From NCBI GenBank assembly GCA_031398365.1, contig JANNND010000450.1, forward strand, positions 1 through 5,078: 5,078 nt of DNA, in the 5' to 3' direction. The position numbers and the translations under genes are program-made. The notes beneath the pieces are model-generated. The model did not search any database, was not told where the DNA came from, and saw only the letters and a program-made list of their open reading frames with translations. Shown here in pieces: positions 1-5,078 of this stretch (position 1 is its first letter; each line of letters starts with the position of its first letter). The DNA is from JAFDVL01 sp031398365. GTDB taxonomy: Bacteria > Acidobacteriota > Blastocatellia > RBC074.

Positions 1-183
1 GCGTGCGCGCGACTTTGGTGTTGATTAGTAAAGGGATGTAACTGTGGGAAATCAAATGGCAAAAGGTTCGCACTTCGTTAATTATCATTGGTCAATTGAT
101 AATTAACGAAGTGCGAACCTTTTGCCTTTTGATTTCCCTCAGTTACTTCCCTTTACTAATCTCCTCCAATGTCGCGCGCAAGC
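1..183. repeat. Very large inverted repeat at the left edge, overlapping the 3' end of the UPF0182 gene
   Basis: Positions 1-87 pair with 97-183 around a 9-base loop (88-96, TTGGTCAAT); 79 of 87 pairs match. The innermost 30 pairs (58-87 with 97-126) are perfect. Mismatches in the left arm are at 3, 14, 19, 21, 22, 37, 45 and 57. The right arm contains the stop codon and last 12 full codons of the UPF0182 gene, so the left arm is an altered second copy of that gene end in opposite orientation. Left-arm bases at the mismatches are T in seven of eight cases. The inner part is plausibly a natural hairpin; the outer part is plausibly a fold-back artefact. Confidence 0.9.
61..123 (-). terminator. 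Candidate transcription terminator of the UPF0182 gene
   Basis: Reading the minus strand past the stop at 143-145, the inner hairpin pairs 97-119 with 65-87. Its stem is perfect, with the GC-rich part GGTTCGCAC at the base and the TAATTATCA segment near the loop. It is followed by TTTT (61-64 on the minus strand) and then GCC. Distance from the stop codon to the stem is about 23 bases. The U-run is short, so this is a modest intrinsic-terminator candidate. The symmetry would also let it work for transcripts coming from the left. If the left arm is an artefact, the downstream side of the stem may not be real. Confidence 0.4.
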
Positions 184-3004
184 GTTTCAACTCTTCGCCG
201 TACTTGGCCCAATTGCCCTCGCGTAAGGCTTGTTCGGCGCGGTCGTATTGTTGCAACGCTTGCGCCGCTAAGCCAGACGTTGCAGTGGCAGGCGCGGGTT
301 GGGTCTGGGTTTGTGGTTGCGCTGCATTGGCCAGTGTTTCGAGGGGCGGTTGCGTTGCTGTCGCGCCATTGCCGAATAATTTATTCAGGCTTTGTTCCAG
401 CGTTTCGCCCATCGCAATCCGATCTTCTCCGTAGGCCACAATCACGCGCTTGAGTTCGGGAATTTTTCCTGTATCGGCTTGTAAATATAGTGGTTGCACG
501 TACAACAATGATTCCTTAATCGGAATCACCAGCATTGTCCCGAACACGGCTTTAGAGCCGCGTTGATTCCACAATGTCAGTTGCCCGGAGATTTCCGCAT
601 CTTGATTGATGCGCCCAATGATTTGTTTGGGGCCGTATATTTGTTTCTGTTTGGGAATGCGATACACGACCATTTGCCCGTAATTTTCAGGATCACAACG
701 CGCCACCATCCACGCGGCCAGGTTTTGTTTGTTCTTGGGCACGAACGGCAACATCACCAGAAATTCTTCGGTCGGCGCATTCGGCAATTTCATGATCGTG
801 TAGTACGGCTCCATCAAAGCTGGCTGACCCTCGCGTTCCTCGGCTGAAGCGATTTCCCATTGGTCTTCCTTGTTATAAAACACCTGTGGCTGATCCATGT
901 GATAGGTGGCATAAATCCGCGTTTGAATGCGGAAAATATCTTCGGGATAGCGCAAGTGGGCCAGCAAATCGGTGGGCATTTCTTTGAGCGATTTGAGGAT
1001 GCCGGGGAAAATCCGGGCATAGGTTTGAATCAACGGATCGCGCTCATCTGCAATGTACAATTGCACATCGCCGTTGTAAGCATCTACGACCGCTTTGACC
1101 GAGTTGCGAATGTAGTTCAGCGGTTGATTTTCAATGCGCGCCGCCTGTGAATACGGATAGCGATTGCTGGTCGTGTAAGCATCGCACAGCCAGTAACATT
1201 TGCCGCCGGAAATCACCATGTACGGATCACGATCCAGTGTCAGGAACGGCGCGATCTGGCTCAATCGCTCTTTGATGTTGCGATGAAATAACACGCGACT
1301 TTCCGCCGTGATGTCATCCGATAACATCAATTTCAATTCGCCAAAGCGCGTCGAAAATAACAGCTTGCGAAAGTATGATCCCAACGACACACCGCCTGTC
1401 CCTTCGTATATTGTGAACTGGTTTTTCTCGCCTTCGGGATAGTTAAATTCCTGCTGCTTCGTGCGGACATAGACTTGTTCGTTGGTCATCTCGCCGTAAT
1501 AAATTTCCGGGCGATCAATTTTCAAATCGGGCAAAGAAGAACTGGGTGGAATATCTTTAATATACAGCACCGGCAAACCGCCCGGCGTGACCTGATGCAC
1601 GGGGCCTAATGTGATGCCGTAGCCGTGCGTGAAGATCAAGCGTTCATTGATCCAATTGCGATTGGGCAGTTTTTCGCTTTCCAATTCGCGCACCGACAAC
1701 ATGACTTGTTGTTCTTCGCCATTGATTTTGTACCGATCATTATCCACTCCCATAAACCCATAGTACGGGCGAATTTCCTGCAATTGCGCAAACGTACTGA
1801 GCAATTGGTCATGATCCCATAAGCGAATGCCGTTGATGGTGCGCCGATTGTCCTGAATATCTTTGGCGGTCAAGGTGGAAGCCCCGGTCAACTCGCGTTC
1901 TTCGACGGTGTTCAGGTTGTAGGCTTTACGTGTCGCGGCGATGCTGTGGGCAATATACGGCGACTCTTTTTGCAATTCATTCGGTGCGACTGAGAACCGT
2001 TGCACCAACATCGGATAGATAAATCCAGCCAGCGAAACCAGCACGAAGAGGCTGATGCCGACCACCAACACGCGCACTCCCTTCGTGAAAATACTGATCA
2101 GCGCCGCCAATGCGAGTAACATCAGCACCGCGACCTTGGCCCAAATGAAAGGTACGTTCGCCTTGATGTCCGTATAGCCTGCGCCCGAAACAGAGCCGGA
2201 ACTGCCAAACAATAAGGCCGGTAAATCGAGGTAGTAACGCCAGGCGAGCAGCCCCGCCAGAGCTGCGACCAGCACCAATAAATGCGTGCGTGCGCCGCTG
2301 TTCATCCAAAGGCCCGGCTTTTCTGCGTCACCCCCCAGGCGAATTCCAATGGCGGCACGACCAAGATACACAATGATTGCGGCCAGCAGCGCCAGCCCCA
2401 GCAACGTCATCAGCGCACCGGAAAGAAAATTCAGCAACGGCAATTTAAAAAAGTAAAAGCTGATGTCATAGCCAAATATCGGGTCTTGTTCGTTGAAGGA
2501 TGCACCGTGGCGAAATAGCAAAAATTCATCCCACTCGGCCCAGCATTGCAAGCCGAAGAACACACCGATCACCAATGAAATCGGCACGGCGAGCTTGGCA
2601 ATCACTTTCCCGGCATCCGCCAAGGCGATTTCCTGATCCCCGATTTGGAACTTATAACCGGTGACATTCGCTGCCCCGCTGACGCGCAACGCGATTTGCA
2701 AACTGAGCCAGAACAACAGGGCTGCGGTGAATCCTCCCACGAGACCAGCCAATAGCTTCGTCGTCAACACCGTCGAAAACACAGTTTGAAACCCCAGTTC
2801 CTGAAACCACAACCAATCCGTATAAAATCCCGCCCAGGCCGGCAACCCGATCACCAATAAAACGACCAGTGCGCCCAGCAGCCACAAGCGCCAACGAAAG
2901 GGACGTGGGCCGAAATCGCCTTGGGTTACTTTGCGGCGCGGGACGTTGCCGCGATTTGATGGGTCTGTATCGAATTCCTCGAAGAGGGGTTCTGGTTCGT
3001 GCAT
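143..3004 (-). CDS. UPF0182 (COG1615) family multi-pass membrane protein, complete, 953 aa
   Basis: Large integral membrane protein of the UPF0182 family, whose biochemical function is not established. Seen: a charged N-terminus, then about seven hydrophobic segments (roughly residues 39-58, 83-106, 136-155, 188-214, 239-257, 289-306, 311-332), then a long soluble domain of some 540 residues. Stretches I recognise as family-typical are DWLWFQELGF (63-72), DPIFGYDISFYFFKLP (174-189), GYTDIKANVP (276-285), PNELQKESPYIAHSI (341-355), and further on INGIRLWDHDQLL, THGYGITLGPVHQVTPGG and YIADERDPLIQTYARIFPG. The end is a Pro/Gln/Thr/Ala-rich linker (about 878-911) followed by a charged helix (912-953). 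Length fits the family and no frame break is seen. I chose the ATG at 3004 because AAGGAG lies five bases upstream. An in-frame start at 3088 would add 28 residues translated from repeat DNA (IFAFCLLLS) and is unlikely. It follows tsaD after a 217-bp gap. Confidence 0.93.
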   Translation of the reverse strand: MHEPEPLFEEFDTDPSNRGNVPRRKVTQGDFGPRPFRWRLWLLGALVVLLVIGLPAWAGFYTDWLWFQELGFQTVFSTVLTTKLLAGLVGGFTAALLFWLSLQIALRVSGAANVTGYKFQIGDQEIALADAGKVIAKLAVPISLVIGVFFGLQCWAEWDEFLLFRHGASFNEQDPIFGYDISFYFFKLPLLNFLSGALMTLLGLALLAAIIVYLGRAAIGIRLGGDAEKPGLWMNSGARTHLLVLVAALAGLLAWRYYLDLPALLFGSSGSVSGAGYTDIKANVPFIWAKVAVLMLLALAALISIFTKGVRVLVVGISLFVLVSLAGFIYPMLVQRFSVAPNELQKESPYIAHSIAATRKAYNLNTVEERELTGASTLTAKDIQDNRRTINGIRLWDHDQLLSTFAQLQEIRPYYGFMGVDNDRYKINGEEQQVMLSVRELESEKLPNRNWINERLIFTHGYGITLGPVHQVTPGGLPVLYIKDIPPSSSLPDLKIDRPEIYYGEMTNEQVYVRTKQQEFNYPEGEKNQFTIYEGTGGVSLGSYFRKLLFSTRFGELKLMLSDDITAESRVLFHRNIKERLSQIAPFLTLDRDPYMVISGGKCYWLCDAYTTSNRYPYSQAARIENQPLNYIRNSVKAVVDAYNGDVQLYIADERDPLIQTYARIFPGILKSLKEMPTDLLAHLRYPEDIFRIQTRIYATYHMDQPQVFYNKEDQWEIASAEEREGQPALMEPYYTIMKLPNAPTEEFLVMLPFVPKNKQNLAAWMVARCDPENYGQMVVYRIPKQKQIYGPKQIIGRINQDAEISGQLTLWNQRGSKAVFGTMLVIPIKESLLYVQPLYLQADTGKIPELKRVIVAYGEDRIAMGETLEQSLNKLFGNGATATQPPLETLANAAQPQTQTQPAPATATSGLAAQALQQYDRAEQALREGNWAKYGEELKRLRATLEEISKGK

Positions 3005-3009
3005 TGGGG

Positions 3010-3015
3010 CTCCTT
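3010..3015 (-). promoter_or_regulatory. Ribosome-binding site of the UPF0182 gene
   Basis: The minus strand reads AAGGAG, then the five-base spacer CCCCA, then ATG (3002-3004). This is a near-perfect Shine-Dalgarno sequence at good spacing. It decides the start in favour of the protein beginning MHEPEPLF over the longer reading frame that starts at 3088. Confidence 0.8.
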
Positions 3016-3057
3016 GGGTAGTACAACATTCTCGGATCGGAAAGCTTCTGAAGCGTC

Positions 3058-3186
3058 GAGAAAGCAAAAGGCAAAAGGCAAATATCAAAAGGCAAAAAGT
3101 CGGAAGATATTTTTGTTTTGCTCAGGTATCAAAGAAAAAAGAAAGTGCCGACCTTTTGATATTTGCCTTTTGCCTTTTGCTTTCTC
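3058..3186. repeat. Inverted repeat of AAAAGGC units between tsaD and the UPF0182 gene
   Basis: The left arm (3058-3103) and right arm (3148-3186) are reverse complements over 35 uninterrupted bases (3058-3092 with 3152-3186) and again over TCGG/CCGA. The left arm has seven extra bases (CAAAAAG type) between these blocks. The spacer is 44 bases (3104-3147). Each arm is made of short AAAAGGC units plus an AAATATC segment. It begins 36 bases after the tsaD stop, so read-through RNA could fold into a long A/U-rich stem. There is no clean U-tract, so I call it a repeat and only possibly a terminator or RNA-stability element. Confidence 0.85.
3104..3132 (-). promoter_or_regulatory. Possible sigma70-type promoter for the UPF0182 gene
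   Basis: On the minus strand TTGATA (3127-3132, five of six to TTGACA) is followed after exactly 17 bases by TATCTT (3104-3109, four of six to TATAAT). The hexamers lie in the spacer between the two inverted-repeat arms, and the -10 is about 100 bases upstream of the UPF0182 ATG. The surrounding DNA is A/T-rich, so chance matches are easy. If real, transcripts starting here would contain only one arm of the repeat and could not form the full hairpin. Confidence 0.25.
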
Positions 3187-3221
3187 TCTATGTCTCGCAT
3201 TGTGCGGCAGGTGCTGGCTTC

Positions 3222-4295
3222 TTACAACCGATAGCGTTTCTTTTTCCTGGGGTCAATCGGTTCGACATCCACGTTGGGCAAGCGCAAACTCAAGTCCGCA
3301 CTCAGTTCCCAACCTGCATGTTCGCCGCGTAAAAACTTGGGATAGGCGGCGGCTGCAATCATCGCCGCATTATCAGTTGCATAAACTGGGGCAGGAATGT
3401 ACGCCGGGATTCCCAGTTCCGCCGCCAGTTGTCGAATGGCTGCACGCAGTTCTGAGTTGCAGGCAACGCCTCCCGCCAGCAGCAAAGTTTTGGGGTGATG
3501 GATGTCTGCCGCTTTGCGCACGCTGCGCACCAGGGCGCGCACGACTGCGTTTTGAAAGCTGGCGCAGAGATCGAGAATTTGCGGTGACGGTGCGGCGGAA
3601 TCTGCGGCGGGGGCGATGTTTTGTTCGCGCACATACCGCAGCACGGCTGTTTTCAAACCACTAAAGGAAAAGTCCAACCGATTGTCTTTGATCTCTGCCA
3701 GCGGAAAAATGATCGCGCGTTTGTCGCCCTGTTTGGCAAAGCGATCAATCATCGGGCCGCCGGGATAACCGAGGCCAATTAACTTTGCCACCTTATCAAA
3801 GGCTTCGCCCGCCGCATCATCGCGCGTGCGTCCGACCAGCTTGTACTTCTCTGGCTCCGGCAACAAAACCAAATTTGTATGCCCACCCGACACGATCAAC
3901 GCCAGCGCTGGATATTCGGGCGGCGGGAATTCAAACGCGACTGAATAGACGTGGCCTTCAATGTGATTGACGCCGACAATCGGCTTGTTGGCGGCGTACG
4001 CAATGCCTTTCGCATAGTTGATGCCGACCAGCAGACAACCGATCAAACCCGGCCCCTGCGTAACGGCTATCCCATCCAGATCGTGCGCCGTGATGTTGGC
4101 CTGTTCCAGGGCCGCCTTGACCACCCCTTCGATTTTTTCGAGATGTTCGCGCGAAGCGATTTCCGGTACCACGCCGCCGAACCGCCGATGTGTCGCGACT
4201 TGCGAATAGATGATGTTCGACCTGACGCGCGTCCCGTCTTCCAACACCGCCGCTGCCGTTTCGTCACACGATGTTTCAATACCGAGGGTTAACAT
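3222..4295 (-). CDS. tsaD: tRNA N6-adenosine threonylcarbamoyltransferase TsaD, complete, 357 aa
   Basis: TsaD (Kae1/Qri7/YgjD family, ASKHA fold) transfers the threonylcarbamoyl group from threonylcarbamoyl-AMP to A37 of ANN-decoding tRNAs, making t6A. In bacteria it works in the cytoplasm with TsaB and TsaE; TsaC/TsaC2 makes the intermediate. Seen: the N-terminal phosphate-binding segment GIETSCDETAAAV (5-17), VVPEIASREH (42-51), TQGPGLIGCLLVG (79-91), the metal-binding HIEGH (His111, His115), the SGGHT nucleotide loop (136-140), DDAAGEAFDKVAK (159-171), GYPGGP (176-181), DFSFSGLKTA (208-217), GGVACN (275-280) and TDNA with the metal-ligand Asp308. All key residues are intact, and the length is a little above the usual 335-345 because of a basic tail (DPRKKKRYRL). 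The ATG gives the canonical N-terminus, although only a weak GTAAG lies upstream. No tsaB, tsaC or tsaE gene is visible beside it. The stop is 217 bp before the UPF0182 start. Confidence 0.97.
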   Translation of the reverse strand: MLTLGIETSCDETAAAVLEDGTRVRSNIIYSQVATHRRFGGVVPEIASREHLEKIEGVVKAALEQANITAHDLDGIAVTQGPGLIGCLLVGINYAKGIAYAANKPIVGVNHIEGHVYSVAFEFPPPEYPALALIVSGGHTNLVLLPEPEKYKLVGRTRDDAAGEAFDKVAKLIGLGYPGGPMIDRFAKQGDKRAIIFPLAEIKDNRLDFSFSGLKTAVLRYVREQNIAPAADSAAPSPQILDLCASFQNAVVRALVRSVRKAADIHHPKTLLLAGGVACNSELRAAIRQLAAELGIPAYIPAPVYATDNAAMIAAAAYPKFLRGEHAGWELSADLSLRLPNVDVEPIDPRKKKRYRL

Positions 4296-4321
4296 AAAAA
4301 CTTACACAAAAAAGCTTCATT

Positions 4322-4351
4322 CCTTTTGCCTTTTGATATTTGCCTTTTGAT
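4322..4351 (-). repeat. Single-arm copy of the AAAAGGC intergenic repeat between the phosphatase gene and tsaD
   Basis: On the minus strand this is a run of CAAAAGG units with the AAATATC segment in the middle. Bases 4324-4349 are an exact 26-base match, in opposite orientation, to 3072-3097 in the other intergenic repeat. A 16-base part (4322-4337) also matches 118-133 at the left edge. No second arm is present, so it does not form a hairpin by itself. It fills half of the 60-bp gap, and nothing else in 4296-4355 is recognisable apart from a weak GTAAG before the tsaD ATG. Confidence 0.8.
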
Positions 4352-4355
4352 TTAT

Positions 4356-5078
4356 TCAAGCTGCCGCTTCGCCTGCAAATTCCTGGCGTCGCACAATCAC
4401 GACGGTACTGTCATCTTCGGGCTTTTTATATTCCGGCAAACCGCAATCAAAGACGCGATGACAAAGCGTGTTGACTTCGCCACTGCTGAATTGATTGACC
4501 AGCCGAAAGATTTCCTCGGCGCCCAGAATGCGTTCCTGCGCCAACCCGGCATACGCGCCGTCAGTGTAAAGCAACAGCATATCGCCTTTGGGAAAGGGAA
4601 TGGTTTCTTCCTGAAAATTCGCGGTTTCATTGGCACCCAGCCATGATGAATTGACCACCAACTGTTCAGGAGCGCGTTTGCTGATGTGAATGACAGGCAA
4701 ATGACCTGCATTCAGGTACTGCAAATTCGTGCCTTCCCAGCGCGCCATCACACAACTCACCAATTGTTGTTTGCGCCAGAGCCGGGCATTCAACTCCGTC
4801 GCGATTTCGGTCAGTGTCGTCTGCTCGTGCGCTAATCTCGTGATTTCCTGCTGTACTTCGGTGGCGACCAGTGCCGCCTGCAAACCCTTGCCGGTCAAAT
4901 CGCCCAGCACGACCATTGGGCCACGCGCCGTTTCAAAGGCCGCATAAAAATCACCGCTTGTGCGGATTCCAACGCCATGTTTGTAGGTCGCATACAAACC
5001 GGGGAGATGCGCGCGCTCCGGCGGAAACGATTGCGCGTGCACATACGCTGTCAGTTCCGCTTCTTTTTCATCAGCACC
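4356..5078 (-). CDS. SpoIIE/PP2C-type serine/threonine phosphatase domain protein, N-terminus outside the window
   Basis: This is the C-terminal 240 residues of a PP2C-like phosphatase of the SpoIIE/RsbU type. Such proteins dephosphorylate anti-sigma-factor antagonists or other phosphoproteins in partner-switching signalling. Numbering from the first visible codon, the metal-binding acidic motifs are TSGDFY (Asp43), LGDLTGKGLQAAL (Asp60), LLLYTDGAYAGL (Asp173) and EDDSTVVIV (Asp222/Asp223). NAGHLPVI (123-130) is also family-typical. All expected metal ligands appear present, so activity is likely. The canonical VGGDFYD reads TSGDFYAAF here, a modest variation. The frame stays open to the right edge through a charged segment (ADEKEAELTAYVHAQ) typical of the helix before the catalytic domain. 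The GTG at 5042 lies inside that conserved part and is not the real start. Any sensor domain (GAF, PAS, FHA, HAMP or membrane segments) would lie off-window, so the signal and target are unknown. It ends 60 bp before tsaD. Confidence 0.9.
   Translation of the reverse strand, partial: GADEKEAELTAYVHAQSFPPERAHLPGLYATYKHGVGIRTSGDFYAAFETARGPMVVLGDLTGKGLQAALVATEVQQEITRLAHEQTTLTEIATELNARLWRKQQLVSCVMARWEGTNLQYLNAGHLPVIHISKRAPEQLVVNSSWLGANETANFQEETIPFPKGDMLLLYTDGAYAGLAQERILGAEEIFRLVNQFSSGEVNTLCHRVFDCGLPEYKKPEDDSTVVIVRRQEFAGEAAA

Noticed and set aside
3..41. A plus-strand coding tail resembling the UPF0182 C-terminus (VRATLVLISKGM-stop), suggesting a second convergent paralogous gene.
   Set aside because: Homology continues without a break past the stop codon through the non-coding hairpin, and nearly all differences change amino acids and run in one direction. 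This fits a mirrored copy of the same DNA better than a paralogue.
3002..3088. The longer UPF0182 start at 3088.
   Set aside because: The extra 28 residues come from repeat DNA and intergenic sequence, while AAGGAG sits at ideal spacing before the ATG at 3004.
3058..3186. A CRISPR array, because short AAAAGGC units recur.
   Set aside because: The units are about 7 bases long and adjacent, with no regular unique spacers of 30-40 bases and no cas genes. The arrangement is an inverted repeat.
2999..3664. A 221-codon plus-strand open frame across the tsaD 3' end and the intergenic repeat.
   Set aside because: It is antisense to the well-supported tsaD, begins over the UPF0182 start region, runs through repeat DNA and has no recognisable domain.
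3951..4292. A 113-codon plus-strand open frame opposite the tsaD 5' half, and similar antisense frames within UPF0182.
   Set aside because: They are shadows of conserved coding sequence on the minus strand, with no family resemblance and no ribosome-binding site.
5040..5042. GTG as the start of the phosphatase gene, giving a 228-residue protein.
   Set aside because: The frame is open for 12 more codons to the window edge with a sequence typical of the helix before the PP2C domain, and no ribosome-binding site precedes the GTG.

Overview
The window holds three genes, all on the minus strand, so transcription runs from right to left. In that order they are: the C-terminal part of a SpoIIE/PP2C-type serine/threonine phosphatase (cut by the right edge), a complete tsaD (t6A tRNA modification), and a complete UPF0182 (COG1615) large membrane protein of unknown function. 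Coding density is high and moderate in GC. The genes are bacterial and chromosomal in character. There is no transposase, phage gene, plasmid gene, tRNA, rRNA or CRISPR array.

The source organism cannot be fixed from these genes. UPF0182 occurs in Actinobacteria, Cyanobacteria, Clostridia, Acidobacteriota and others. The A-rich intergenic repeats built on AAAAGGC units remind me of Acidobacteriota (Blastocatellia-like) genomes. That is an impression from memory, not something the sequence proves.

Layout: 1-142 is non-coding and is mostly a very large inverted repeat (1-183) whose right arm includes the last codons of the UPF0182 gene. 143-3004 is UPF0182. 3005-3221 is an intergenic region with a strong ribosome-binding site and a second inverted repeat (3058-3186) that encloses a possible promoter. 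3222-4295 is tsaD. 4296-4355 is a short gap carrying a third copy of the repeat. 4356-5078 is the phosphatase fragment.

The three genes do not form an obvious pathway. TsaD acts in the cytoplasm on tRNA, UPF0182 sits in the membrane, and the phosphatase is a signalling protein. The 60-bp gap before tsaD would allow co-transcription with the phosphatase gene, whereas the 217-bp gap with a hairpin suggests UPF0182 has its own transcription start.

The part that the genes do not explain is the intergenic DNA. All three gaps carry members of one AAAAGGC-based repeat family, two of them folded as inverted repeats. The large palindrome at the left edge also shows a mismatch pattern that points to a fold-back sequencing or assembly artefact rather than a biological duplication. 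I found no convincing new biological system.
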